NCBI GenBank assembly: GCA_947176345.1
Contig: CAMWQI010000001.1
Location: 65,900 to 129,899, forward strand
Direction: 5' to 3'
DNA: 64,000 bases
Origin: an uncultured Ruminococcus sp.
GTDB taxonomy: Bacteria > Bacillota > Clostridia > Oscillospirales > Ruminococcaceae
In this document: in pieces, positions 9,601 through 17,873 of the stretch
How the letters are laid out: each line of letters opens with the position of its first letter
How positions within the stretch are numbered: the first letter of the stretch is position 1
Notes under the pieces: generated by a model
Seen by the model: the letters and a program-made list of their open reading frames with translations, nothing else
What the model was told of the DNA's origin: nothing
Database searches by the model: none
Program-made: the position numbers and the translations under genes

Positions 9601-10651
9601 TGCAAGCGTAAGAGCAAACTCTTATATCTTCTCCGAATACAACGCTTATGTAAACCAATGTAAAGACCCTGTACTTGATGCTGGTTCAGGCGGTGTATTC
9701 AAGAGTTACAACGACGCACGTATAAGCCTTAAAAAGAACGCTAAATATCAGGGCGTAGACGTTTCAAGCAGAAGCGAAAAGGTAGCTAACAACAACAAAT
9801 ACTCTGATTTTGATACAAATTCTTCACTTTCATATATTCCGTCCGGAAATTACAGTCTCATAGAGGCTACAGGTGAAGCACTTTATACAGCACTTAACGC
9901 TGAGTTTGAGGCAAAGGGCGGTTGCATGGACAATACAAAAATCAGCAGTAGCAGTGGTACAGGTACATCACAGACAACAGCTTCTACTACAGCAAAGCCC
10001 GCTGGTACAACAACAACTACTGCTAATGGTGGCGGTACAGTTGTTGCTGGTGGATATGTTCATGACTTTACTGCTAACGGCACAAAGAGTGATTTCTATA
10101 CAATTACTGGTAATCTTTCTACATCTAAGGGAACTGTAAATTACAATGGTCTTACACTCAAACAGTGTCTCAAGATGGAAAGTGCAACAAATATTACATT
10201 CAATGCACCATCTGCCGGCAAGATTACACTTGTATTCGTTGAACCGTCTGCAACTATAAAGATTGATGGAACTAAATATACATCGTCAGGCGACGGCATA
10301 ATAACAGTTGATTTGAAAGCCGGTTCACATACAATTACTAAGGCTGATACTGCTAATCTTTTCTACATGGTTTATGGTGCAGAAGGTGGAAATTCCGGAA
10401 CAACAACTACACAGCCTAACACTACAGATATACTCTATGGTGACGCAAACTGTGACAACAGTACAAACGTTTCAGATGCTGTATTTATAATGCAGTGTCT
10501 CTCAAATCCTGATGAATATAAGTTTACTGAACAGGGTAAATTAAATGCCGATGTCTGCAATGTAGGTGATGGTGTAACCGCTATGGACGCACTTTCAATT
10601 CAGAAAATCGGTATAGGCTTACTTGATAAGCTTCCGGAATCTTATAGCTAA
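6677..10651 (+). CDS. Cellulosomal double PL1 pectate lyase with C-terminal carbohydrate-binding-like module and dockerin
   Basis: Large secreted enzyme (1324 aa) expected to cleave polygalacturonate by beta-elimination. The start follows GGAGG and gives a signal peptide of about 43 residues. It is built from two similar halves: Fn3-like domain plus PL1 helix (about 45-480), a Thr-rich linker, then a second Fn3-like domain plus PL1 helix (about 600-1090). Each PL1 keeps the calcium-site DG-x-x-D motif (DGALDTK; DGACDFK) and the catalytic-arginine region (SRHPRIRTCTVHSYNN; SRGPLARQANIHMYNN), so both look active. Another Thr-rich linker, a beta-sandwich-like module (about 1120-1230, possibly of the pectin-binding CBM77 kind) and a dockerin (DANCDNSTNVSD) follow. 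Confidence 0.93.
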   Translation: MKSKFFRKRATAIAVAVMSLSCMASVVNSPAYMPTATTTITAFAADSVNITSSVGYAEGMYATWSSVSGAEGYNVYVDGVQIDSMLIRQYSSYMRADAVGLKAGSHTMKVVPVISGKEDTSKAAETKADVYAHDRSGFGFVNGTSSGAYNEDGTLKSDAVVIYVTNATKDSVSVTLPDKKGTATNLTGIQNIINNLKSNKSAPPVAIRFIGNIEDPEGMPNGDLYVDAVLCGLTIEGVGNDATFNGFGLVMKNSSNVEVRNIGFMNCDSDEGDDCGLQQKNDHVWVHNCDFFYGQAGSDKDQVKGDGALDTKTSTYITHSYNHFWDNGKCNLQGMKSESEDNFVTYHHNWYDHSDSRHPRIRTCTVHSYNNYFDGNAKYGIGVTLGASCFSENNYFRNCKYPMLISMQGSDVAGSNEPTFSSENGGIIKSYGNIVDGGKGYVKYQDDNTEFDAYEASSRDEKVPSSITCKKGGTAYNNFDTDSSMYSYNVDKAEDVPSVVTSKAGRVDGGDFQWKFDNSVDDESYDVNQALKDAVVSYKDSIVAIGSGFTNTSTTTPEQTTTKSSGTQNTTTTTTKAPTTSTPATTPAGIKVEYSGGWNEMAYMGISGIKDADVTGVSYSGASSGSLKGEDLEYLVRDVDGGVRVDLLGLKAGTYTITVTTSKGEIKQSGIVVGQQDRSGYAHYNYSDGVGAYNDNGELKANAKIIYVTEENKNTVSVTSKDGTTVKGIGNILNSVAQDVGGGKNANGGTANTNQDIIKKLAKDGTPLVIRIVGNVTAPEGVTAFNSVDMGGSKGDNGYMARMRSGKDVTIEGVGADATINGWGIHFMCESSAPELGKSFEVRNIAFRNVPEDCIGMEGVQEGLGSSAKITASVERCWIHNCEFYVPKIANPAESDKSEGDGACDFKRGQYFTNSYCYYEGYHKTNLVGSSDTSLQYNISFHHNYWKNCESRGPLARQANIHMYNNVFDGQSSYCASVRANSYIFSEYNAYVNQCKDPVLDAGSGGVFKSYNDARISLKKNAKYQGVDVSSRSEKVANNNKYSDFDTNSSLSYIPSGNYSLIEATGEALYTALNAEFEAKGGCMDNTKISSSSGTGTSQTTASTTAKPAGTTTTTANGGGTVVAGGYVHDFTANGTKSDFYTITGNLSTSKGTVNYNGLTLKQCLKMESATNITFNAPSAGKITLVFVEPSATIKIDGTKYTSSGDGIITVDLKAGSHTITKADTANLFYMVYGAEGGNSGTTTTQPNTTDILYGDANCDNSTNVSDAVFIMQCLSNPDEYKFTEQGKLNADVCNVGDGVTAMDALSIQKIGIGLLDKLPESYS

Positions 10652-10683
10652 TCCAAACTCCCTCAAATATAATGATATAATGA

Positions 10684-10712
10684 AAAGAGGAACTCTCCGG
10701 AGTTCCTTTTTT
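10684..10712 (+). terminator. Terminator of the pectate lyase gene
   Basis: GGAACTC-tccg-GAGTTCC stem followed by TTTTTT, 38 bases past the stop. Confidence 0.88.
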
Positions 10713-10769
10713 CGCGTTTCGTGTGTGATTTTTTTGTGTTTCGCATGTGACTTTTTTTATATTATAAAA

Positions 10770-10803
10770 GAAAAGAACGGCTTTTTTACAAGCCGTTCTT
10801 TTC
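10770..10803 (-). terminator. Hairpin terminator for the convergent dockerin gene
   Basis: AAAAGAACGGCTT and AAGCCGTTCTTTT form a 13-bp stem between two convergent genes. It lies about 53 bases past the stop of the minus-strand gene. Confidence 0.7.
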
Positions 10804-10855
10804 TGATAGGTTTATCTTATGGAGAGTATGGGGAATTTCGTTACAGAATTAATTT

Positions 10856-12670
10856 TTATAATGTAACAGGTAAATCACTGAGAGAATATACATGTATGCT
10901 AATTTGCTGTATAACTAATGCATCCATAGCGGTTACGCCGTCGCCTCTATTGCAAACATCAGCAGCATCTTTCTGTTCGGCAGACATCTTATATTCGTTA
11001 GGATTTGAGAGACACTGCATTATAAATACAGCATCTGAAACATTTGTATTGTTGTCACTGTTTGAGTCACCATAAGTTACTTTGTTGGGGTCTGTAGGTG
11101 TTTCAGGGGATTGTGGTCTTGTACCGCCTAAACCAAGTGAGCGACATTCCTTGCAGACAAAAGCAATCGGAGTATTTATGCCTTCATTTTCATTGATGTA
11201 TTTTCCGCAAGTATCACATTCACGTGATGCAGTAGTAGTTGTTGTGGTTGTTGTTTCAGTAGTAGTTGCATTTTCTGTTGTGAAATATGGTGGAATTGTT
11301 CCGCCCGCACCATGTGAACGACAGTCTGAACATACAAAAAGTCCAAGAGGAGTAATTACACCATCGGATTCAGCGATATATGTTCCGCAGATTTTGCATT
11401 CACGGAGTGCGGTAGTTGTGGCTGGATAATCAACAGAAGTCATTATAGTAGCTGTAGTAGTTGCTGTTACAGTTTCTGTCTGGAAAGGAGGTCTTGTACC
11501 GCCAATACCTAGTGAACGGCAGTTTGAACATAAAAACATTCCAAGCGGAGTTGTTATACCGGCGTTAGCGTTTATCAGTGTACCGCAATGGTCACAAGCC
11601 TTACACTCTATAATAGTATTGGTGGTTGTAGTAGTCGTTATTATTGGTGGTGTTGTATGTGTACATGTATCTGTCATTACGGGCGGAGTATTGAATGAGT
11701 CATAGCCGTCTTCATATAGATACAGAACAAAACTTGGATTAGATGAGTTTGCACCTACATAATTTTCCACAAACGGACAATATGTGTATTTGTTATATTT
11801 TTCGGGAAGTTTATCAACTACAAACTGAACAGTAGAAAAGTGACTGCCACCAGGTATTGTGAAATCAAAATCTACCTTGTCTTCCTTTCCAGTGGTAACC
11901 CATTCAACGCAGTTACCAAGGTTGCCGTTGCTGTCCCATTCGCTGAGTGATACTTCTGCACCCTCAACGTATTCTCCGGTGTTGCCGTCAATCAGGAGAC
12001 ACGAAGCCTGAACAGTTCCTTTATATTCCTTGTCAAGAGATATTGTCAAGTCCGTGTGTGGCTGGTGTTCGTTACCGTAATAATTGGCATAATACCAGTC
12101 CATAGCATTATCAATGATAAAATCATCTACAATAGTTGTACCGTTGAGATAGGAATAACCCTCCGGCATATCTTCAAGCACTGCTGTAAGTGTAATAGTT
12201 GATGATAAATTTGTAAAAAGATGGACAATATCTATGGAATAGCTTTCAGATTCGGAAGTGTCCCATGTTCCGTAATCACGTGTTATAACATTGCTTTGCA
12301 GGTCTTGTGTTTCCACAAAATGTACTTTTACCCCGTCGACGTGTTCATTTGTCTTGCTGTCAACGACTTTGACATTTACGTCATAAGTTCTTCTGAGCGG
12401 AAATTCTGTCGGCTGAACTTCAATTCCCGGAACGGTTGTGCAGGTGTATACTCTTTCGGGAATGGTTGCTGTGGTTGATGCCGGCATCATCTCATTGTCA
12501 AGGACTGCCGGTGCGTTTGAATAGGGCATGAGTTCTTGTGTGATGATTCTGTCGGGAATGGTCTGGACGTGTTCATGCTCTGATGTTTCAGCGTATGTCG
12601 CAAGCGGACTTACAGTCGAAACCATGGTGGCGATTGCTGTCAGGACAGCGGTGGTTGTTTTTTTCAACAT
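10856..12670 (-). CDS. Dockerin protein with Cna-B-like domains and three CxxC...CxxC repeats
   Basis: Secreted 604-aa protein with no catalytic domain that I recognise. A signal peptide (MLKKTTTAVLTAIATMVSTVSPLATYA) is followed by two Cna-B/prealbumin-like beta-sandwich segments (DVNVKVVDSKTNEHVDGVKV; VQASCLLIDGNTGEYVEGAEV). Three copies of a unit of about 40 residues come next, joined by Thr-rich linkers; examples are CKICGTYIAESDG and FVCSDCRSHGAGG. The C-terminus is a dockerin (DSNSDNNTNVSD; ADVCNRGDGVTAMDAL). Each unit has two CxxC pairs spaced about 18 residues apart, as in zinc ribbons, which is odd for an extracellular protein. The cysteines may bind zinc or form disulfides. It is likely a non-catalytic cellulosome component. 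It is transcribed toward the pectate lyase gene. Confidence 0.82.
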   Translation of the reverse strand: MLKKTTTAVLTAIATMVSTVSPLATYAETSEHEHVQTIPDRIITQELMPYSNAPAVLDNEMMPASTTATIPERVYTCTTVPGIEVQPTEFPLRRTYDVNVKVVDSKTNEHVDGVKVHFVETQDLQSNVITRDYGTWDTSESESYSIDIVHLFTNLSSTITLTAVLEDMPEGYSYLNGTTIVDDFIIDNAMDWYYANYYGNEHQPHTDLTISLDKEYKGTVQASCLLIDGNTGEYVEGAEVSLSEWDSNGNLGNCVEWVTTGKEDKVDFDFTIPGGSHFSTVQFVVDKLPEKYNKYTYCPFVENYVGANSSNPSFVLYLYEDGYDSFNTPPVMTDTCTHTTPPIITTTTTTNTIIECKACDHCGTLINANAGITTPLGMFLCSNCRSLGIGGTRPPFQTETVTATTTATIMTSVDYPATTTALRECKICGTYIAESDGVITPLGLFVCSDCRSHGAGGTIPPYFTTENATTTETTTTTTTTASRECDTCGKYINENEGINTPIAFVCKECRSLGLGGTRPQSPETPTDPNKVTYGDSNSDNNTNVSDAVFIMQCLSNPNEYKMSAEQKDAADVCNRGDGVTAMDALVIQQISIHVYSLSDLPVTL

Positions 12671-12814
12671 AAAAATTCCTCCTAAAAAAATTTTTTCATG
12701 AATAAACGGACTTTAATTCTCGTTCACTTATTAGACTTTACAGCGGTGTAATTTTCTCACTTAATTTTTAATTTTTGTATTAATGTACAAAAATTTCATG
12801 AAAATTTATATATT

Positions 12815-12865
12815 ATGACCATTCAAATGTGAAAATTTTATGGAAATTTGTGTTTAGATGGTCAT
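12815..12865. repeat. Short inverted repeat between the dockerin gene and miaB
   Basis: ATGACCAT (12815-12822) and ATGGTCAT (12858-12865) are exact inverted copies 35 bases apart. They lie just upstream of the miaB promoter and upstream of the divergent dockerin gene. This could be an operator or chance in AT-rich DNA. Nothing else is seen in the 272-base gap. Confidence 0.35.
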
Positions 12866-12871
12866 TTGCAC

Positions 12872-12900
12872 TTGAAAAATCGTTTATAATATGTTATAAT
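12872..12900 (+). promoter_or_regulatory. Promoter of the miaB-ymcA-mutS unit
   Basis: TTGAAA and TATAAT with a 17-base spacer, about 43 bases before the miaB start. Confidence 0.7.
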
Positions 12901-12942
12901 TATTCATTACCTGATTTTTTACTGAATGAGAGGGAATGAATT

Positions 12943-14310
12943 TTGAAAGAAAATGACGTGATTATACATGAAGTGACGGAAATTTTAAGTGACAGAAAAC
13001 GTCTTGCATATGTGCGGAGTTTCGGGTGTCAACTGAATGTTTCCGACGGTGAAAAAATAAAAGGTCTCCTGAAAAGAATGGGTTACAGTTTTACAGAAGA
13101 CGAAAAACAGGCTGACATTATTATTCTTAATACCTGTGCTGTGCGTGAAAGTGCAGAAGACAGGGTTTTCGGAATAATAGGCAGTATGAAAAAACTGAAA
13201 GAGGAAAAGCCTTCACTTATTATAGGGCTTGCCGGCTGTATGACCGCACAGGCACATATAGCTGAAAAAATAAAAAAATCATATCTGCAGATTGATTTTG
13301 TCATGGGTACTTCCGCAATAAATTCCTTGCCGTCCCTGTTGCTTGACTGTCTCAAAGGGAAAAAATTCTCCGCTGATACGGGTGAATATGATGATTTTTC
13401 CAGAAATATGGAGCAGGTGCGTGAAAGTACTTTCAAGGCATCTGTGCCGATAATGTTTGGCTGTAATAATTTCTGTACATACTGCATAGTGCCTTATGTT
13501 CGGGGACGTGAAAGAAGTCGCAAGCCGGAAGACATAATAAATGAAGTTCAAAACCTTGTTCGTTATGGCTATAAGGAAATAATGTTGTTAGGACAGAATG
13601 TAAATTCATATGGCAAAGACCTTGAAAATAAAATGACTTTTCCGGAACTGCTCCGTGAGATAAATAAAATAGATGGTGATTTCATAATCCGTTTCATGTC
13701 GTCTCACCCTAAAGATGCATCGCATGAATTGATAGATACAATTTTTCAGTGTGAAAAAGTCGCAAAACATCTTCATCTGCCGTTGCAGAGCGGAAGTAAT
13801 AGTGTTCTTGAAAGAATGAACAGACGATATACTATTAAACAGTACCTTGAAACCGTTGATTACATAAGGAGTTATGACCCTGATTTTTCGTTGACTACTG
13901 ATATTATAGTAGGATTTCCGAACGAAACGGACGAAGAATTTCGCGAAACACTGGATATAATAAAACGTGTTCAGTATGATAATATTTATTCTTTCATATA
14001 TTCACGTCGGACAGGTACAAAGGCTGCTGAAATCATTGATACTATACCAGAAGATGTCAAGGGTCGCCGTATGCGTGAACTCCTTGAAATACAGCGTGAG
14101 GTATCAACAGAAAACTATAAACGTTTTATTGGTCGCCGTATGCGTGTACTTGTGGACGGAGTTTCAAAGAAACGTGACGGATTTGTCACCGGAAAAAGTG
14201 ATGAATTTATAATAGCTGAATTTGCAGGGGATATGTCCATGATTGGTAATTTTGTAGAAATAGAAGTTACTGGTTCAATGAACTGGGCAGTTTCCGGCAT
14301 AATTATATAA
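12943..14310 (+). CDS. miaB: tRNA-2-methylthio-N6-dimethylallyladenosine synthase MiaB
   Basis: Radical-SAM methylthiotransferase (455 aa) that adds the 2-methylthio group to i6A37 of tRNAs reading UNN codons. An N-terminal UPF0004 domain carries three cluster cysteines (FGCQLNVSD, NTCAVRE, LAGCM). The radical-SAM motif CNNFCTYC is followed by VPYVRGRERSR and a C-terminal TRAM domain. The start is TTG at 12943 behind GAGAGGGA. The partner modifying enzyme gene miaA lies 7.5 kb downstream. Neighbour ymcA is the same as in Bacillus. Confidence 0.96.
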   Translation: MKENDVIIHEVTEILSDRKRLAYVRSFGCQLNVSDGEKIKGLLKRMGYSFTEDEKQADIIILNTCAVRESAEDRVFGIIGSMKKLKEEKPSLIIGLAGCMTAQAHIAEKIKKSYLQIDFVMGTSAINSLPSLLLDCLKGKKFSADTGEYDDFSRNMEQVRESTFKASVPIMFGCNNFCTYCIVPYVRGRERSRKPEDIINEVQNLVRYGYKEIMLLGQNVNSYGKDLENKMTFPELLREINKIDGDFIIRFMSSHPKDASHELIDTIFQCEKVAKHLHLPLQSGSNSVLERMNRRYTIKQYLETVDYIRSYDPDFSLTTDIIVGFPNETDEEFRETLDIIKRVQYDNIYSFIYSRRTGTKAAEIIDTIPEDVKGRRMRELLEIQREVSTENYKRFIGRRMRVLVDGVSKKRDGFVTGKSDEFIIAEFAGDMSMIGNFVEIEVTGSMNWAVSGIII

Positions 14311-14340
14311 AAAATTTCAAGATAAAAGGAGAATTTATTT

Positions 14341-14748
14341 ATGGACAAAATTATTCAGTTGACAAGAGAATTAGGAAAAGCACTCCAGCAGGACGACAGA
14401 TACATTGCCTATACTCTTGCCAAACAGGTCAATGATGACGACAATGAATTACAGGCGGATATTACAAAATTCGATGAACTCCGTGCCGAAATGCGTACGG
14501 CTATGAGTGGTGATAATCCGGATTTTGACAAAATAAACGCCATTGACAAGGAGACAAAAACACTCTATCAGAAAATCATGAGTAATCCACATATGATGGT
14601 TTTCAATGCCACACAGAAATCACTTGAAGAACTTGTCAGCAACATGAATCAGATTATAACCATGTGTGCAAACGGTCAAGACCCCGAAACGTGCGAAGCC
14701 CCTAAGGGTTGTGCCGGTGACTGTTCCGCTTGCGGAGGCTGTGGCTGA
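14341..14748 (+). CDS. ymcA: YlbF/YmcA family protein with Cys-rich tail
   Basis: Small helical protein (135 aa) of the YlbF/YmcA (Ric) family. In Bacillus these proteins join YaaT in an iron-sulfur complex that acts with RNase Y on mRNA processing. The body (residues 1-105) is the family helical domain. The tail carries seven cysteines (CANGQDPETCEAPKGC, CSACGGCG), a plausible Fe-S ligand set. It follows miaB by 30 bases and overlaps the mutS start by one base (TGATG), as expected for ymcA. The symbol rests mainly on this synteny. Confidence 0.78.
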   Translation: MDKIIQLTRELGKALQQDDRYIAYTLAKQVNDDDNELQADITKFDELRAEMRTAMSGDNPDFDKINAIDKETKTLYQKIMSNPHMMVFNATQKSLEELVSNMNQIITMCANGQDPETCEAPKGCAGDCSACGGCG

Positions 14749-17228
14749 TGAATATTGACAGAAAAAAAGTCACTGCTATGATGAGGCAGTATCTTGAAAT
14801 CAAAGACAAATATCAGGAATGCATATTATTTTTCCGTGTCGGAGATTTCTATGAGATGTTCTTTGACGATGCAATAACAGTCTCAAAGGCTATTGAGCTT
14901 ACCCTTACCGGCAAGGACTGCGGACTTGAAGAACGTGCGCCCATGTGTGGTGTACCTTATCATGCAGTTGACACATATATAAAAAAGCTTGTTGATTTAG
15001 GGTTCAGGGTGGCAGTATGTGAACAACTTACAGACCCGACAGCAAATAAAGATATAGTTGTCCGTGATGTTGTCCGCGTTGTAACTGCCGGTACACTCAC
15101 TGAAACCACCATGCTTGACGACAGCAAAAATAATTATATATGCAGTATTTTTTATGACCAGTTTCATGAAGTATGCTGTATGGCATCAGCAGATATTTCG
15201 ACGGGTGAGGCGTTCCTGAATGTCATGAACGAAAAGAACTTTGAAACGGACGTTATAAATGAACTTTCACGATGTCAACCGGCAGAGATTATATTTCCTG
15301 AAAGTTTTCTTTCATTTAAAAACGTTGCCGATTTTATAAAACTTCGTCTTAAATGTACGGTTACTTTGAGGGACGAAAAATGTTTTTATCCGTCGGGAAA
15401 TCGGCATATTATTGAAGAAGTTTTCAGAAAAACTCCGGAAGAATTGGGAATAAGCAGTGACGGTGCAGACTGTTCAGCGGTATGCGGATTATTTGAATAT
15501 ATAAATGATACACAAAAAACATCTGTTTCAAGGTTCACCACACTGGAAATACTTAACGGAAATGCTTTTATGGGTCTTGACCTTAATGCAAGGCGTAACT
15601 TGGAACTCACTGAAACACTCCGCAACAAAGAACGGAAAGGCTCATTATTATGGGTGCTTGACTCTGCAAAGACTTCTATGGGACGCAGGCTTCTGAAAAA
15701 CTGGATTGAACAACCATTGAAAAGTCCGGCAAGGATTATTGAACGTCTTGACACTGTGGATGCACTCCGACGGAAAAGCGTTGTACTCTATGAGCTACAG
15801 AATTTATTGACAAAAGTCTATGACCTTGAACGCCTTATGACCAAAGTCATGTATAAAAGAGCAAATCCCCGTGACCTCAAGGCTCTTTCGGCTACTGCCA
15901 TTCAGTTACCGTTTATAAAAAAGGAACTTGAAAAACTTGATAATTCAAAACTGCTTGCAAAATATAATAATGATATTTCCGGACTTGATGAAATTGTAAA
16001 GCTTGTCGAAAAAGCCATAACCGACGAACCGCCTGTGGCTGTCAAGGACGGTGGTGTTATAAAAGACGGTTTTAACAGTGAACTTGATAACCTTAGACAT
16101 ATAATGAATCACGGACAGGAAATTATTGATGATATATTACAGAATGAACGCGCAAGAACGGGCATTAAAAACCTGAAAATAGGATTTAATAAGGTATTCG
16201 GCTACTATTTGGAAGTGACACGCTCCTATTATGAATTTATTCCGCCGGAATGGACACGCAAACAAACTCTTGCAAATGCGGAGCGTTTTATAACAGAGGA
16301 ACTCAAAAACGCTGAAAATTCAATATTAGGTGCAAAGGACAAGGCTCTTTCACTGGAGGCTGATATTTTCAATGAAGTACGTGATTATCTTTCTACCATG
16401 CTTGAAAAAGTCCAAAGAACAGCCACAGCGGTAGCCTCCGTGGACGTGCTGTGTTCATTTGCGGACGTTGCTATAAGAAATCTATATGTAAAGCCGGAAA
16501 TTTCCCTTGATGGTTCAATTGACATAAAAGCCGGCAGACACCCTGTTGTTGAGTTGATGCTTGAAGATGAGATGTTCATTCCGAATGATATTTACATGGA
16601 TAACAAAAATAACAGAATGTCCATTATTACAGGACCTAATATGTCCGGTAAATCCACATATATGAGACAAACAGCATTAATAGTACTTATGGCACAGATA
16701 GGTTCATTTGTACCGGCAAATTCCGCTAAAATATCCATAGTGGATAAGATTTTCACAAGGATAGGTGCATCAGATGACCTTACAGCCGGACAAAGTACAT
16801 TCATGGTTGAAATGAGTGAAGTTGCCGATATACTGAAAAATGCCACTCCGGATAGTTTTGTTATTCTTGATGAAGTGGGCAGAGGAACATCTACTTATGA
16901 CGGAGTAAGCATAGCCCGTGCAGTTGCTGAACATATATGTACATCAAAAAAATTAGGCTGTAAAACGCTTTTTGCTACTCACTATCACGAACTTATCAGC
17001 CTTGAAAACGAAGTTGACGGCGTAAACAACTACAGCATAGCTGTAAATAAGCGTGGCGGTACAATACGCTTTTTAAGAAAAATAGTCCGTGGCGGTGTTG
17101 ACGAAAGTTACGGTGTGGACGTTGCGAAACTTGCTGGACTGCCCACAAAAGTAATTAATCGTGCAAAAGAACTCCTCAATGAAATGGAAGCGAAGTGGGC
17201 AGAGGAACATCTACTTATGACGGAGTAA
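14748..17228 (+). CDS. mutS: DNA mismatch repair protein MutS, C-terminally altered by a tandem duplication
   Basis: MutS recognises mispairs and recruits MutL. The start at 14748 overlaps the ymcA stop. The protein keeps the mismatch-reading motif GDFYEMF, connector, lever and clamp domains, the Walker [10 protein letters not shown] (about 629-637) and the Walker B region [15 protein letters not shown]. At about residue 816 the frame enters the second copy of a 320-bp duplication and ends after the foreign tail [11 protein letters not shown]. The 826-aa product therefore lacks the last 57 native residues, including a QIDF segment that could be the sliding-clamp contact. Removing one repeat copy restores a normal 872-aa MutS. 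ATPase motifs remain, so activity may be reduced rather than lost. Confidence 0.93.
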   Translation: MNIDRKKVTAMMRQYLEIKDKYQECILFFRVGDFYEMFFDDAITVSKAIELTLTGKDCGLEERAPMCGVPYHAVDTYIKKLVDLGFRVAVCEQLTDPTANKDIVVRDVVRVVTAGTLTETTMLDDSKNNYICSIFYDQFHEVCCMASADISTGEAFLNVMNEKNFETDVINELSRCQPAEIIFPESFLSFKNVADFIKLRLKCTVTLRDEKCFYPSGNRHIIEEVFRKTPEELGISSDGADCSAVCGLFEYINDTQKTSVSRFTTLEILNGNAFMGLDLNARRNLELTETLRNKERKGSLLWVLDSAKTSMGRRLLKNWIEQPLKSPARIIERLDTVDALRRKSVVLYELQNLLTKVYDLERLMTKVMYKRANPRDLKALSATAIQLPFIKKELEKLDNSKLLAKYNNDISGLDEIVKLVEKAITDEPPVAVKDGGVIKDGFNSELDNLRHIMNHGQEIIDDILQNERARTGIKNLKIGFNKVFGYYLEVTRSYYEFIPPEWTRKQTLANAERFITEELKNAENSILGAKDKALSLEADIFNEVRDYLSTMLEKVQRTATAVASVDVLCSFADVAIRNLYVKPEISLDGSIDIKAGRHPVVELMLEDEMFIPNDIYMDNKNNRMSIITGPNMSGKSTYMRQTALIVLMAQIGSFVPANSAKISIVDKIFTRIGASDDLTAGQSTFMVEMSEVADILKNATPDSFVILDEVGRGTSTYDGVSIARAVAEHICTSKKLGCKTLFATHYHELISLENEVDGVNNYSIAVNKRGGTIRFLRKIVRGGVDESYGVDVAKLAGLPTKVINRAKELLNEMEAKWAEEHLLMTE

Positions 17229-17511
17229 GCATAGCCCGTGCAGTTGCTGAACATATATGTACATCAAAAAAATTAGGCTGTAAAACGCTTTTTGCTACTC
17301 ACTATCACGAACTTATCAGCCTTGAAAACGAAGTTGACGGCGTAAACAACTACAGCATAGCTGTAAATAAGCGTGGCGGTACAATACGCTTTTTAAGAAA
17401 AATAGTCCGTGGCGGTGTTGACGAAAGTTACGGTGTGGACGTTGCGAAACTTGCTGGACTGCCCACAAAAGTAATTAATCGTGCAAAAGAACTCCTCAAT
17501 GAAATGGAAGC
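16872..17511 (+). repeat. Perfect 320-bp tandem direct duplication inside mutS
   Basis: Copies run 16872-17191 and 17192-17511 and are identical base for base as far as I can compare by eye. Each starts at GAAGTGGGCAGAGG and ends at GAAATGGAAGC. As 320 is not a multiple of three, the second copy is read out of frame. The parent ends share only GAAG (ATGAAGTGG, TGGAAGCAG). Either a very recent duplication or an assembly error. Confidence 0.97.
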
Positions 17512-17686
17512 AGATAAAAGTACACATATAATAAGTCCTCACGGAACAGAAGAGGGTCAGATAGATTTTGAGACCATAAACCGTCAGAAAATATTTGACA
17601 TACTTGAAAAAACCAGTATTGACGAATTATCAGACAATGAATGCAGAATGTTACTTAATGATTTGCTTGAAATTATAAAGGAATAA
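17195..17686 (+). pseudogene. Displaced 3' end of mutS
   Basis: This open frame (163 aa from a GTG) holds the second copy of the ATPase end plus the genuine MutS C-terminus ([19 protein letters not shown] through [11 protein letters not shown]). A GGAAG just upstream of GTG at 17195 could allow weak initiation, but the fragment lacks Walker A and is unlikely to work alone. Confidence 0.85.
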
Positions 17687-17688
17687 TT

Positions 17689-17852
17689 ATGAATAAAATA
17701 GTGGTTGTTATGATGTTCTGTATTGTTTTCTGTATAGTATTGTACAGATAAATATTGATGTTTACAGCAGTGTTAAAGAAGAGTCGGCAACATTTTATGA
17801 TAAAGAGGCATTGTTTAGTTATCAAATTCAAATAGAAAGCAAATCATATTAA
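17689..17852 (+). pseudogene. Short membrane peptide gene, apparently frameshifted
   Basis: Two bases after mutS an ATG opens MNKIVVVMMFCIVFCIVLYR and stops at 17751. Shifting frame by one base at the stop gives a protein-like continuation, INIDVYSSVKEESATFYDKE and onward, ending at 17852. Read together it would be a one-span membrane protein of about 54 aa. It may be a decayed gene with a one-base deletion, or just a 20-aa membrane peptide. I do not recognise it. Confidence 0.4.
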
Positions 17853-17873
17853 AAATAAAATGGAGGATTTTAA

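Noticed and set aside
10623-11075. 150-aa plus-strand ORF after the pectate lyase
   Set aside because: It runs over a terminator and antisense to the dockerin gene, has no ribosome site and shows no protein-like pattern.
16872-17686. Two genuine overlapping mutS-related genes
   Set aside because: The second ORF lacks Walker A, and its first part is an exact copy of the end of the first, so one disrupted gene is simpler.
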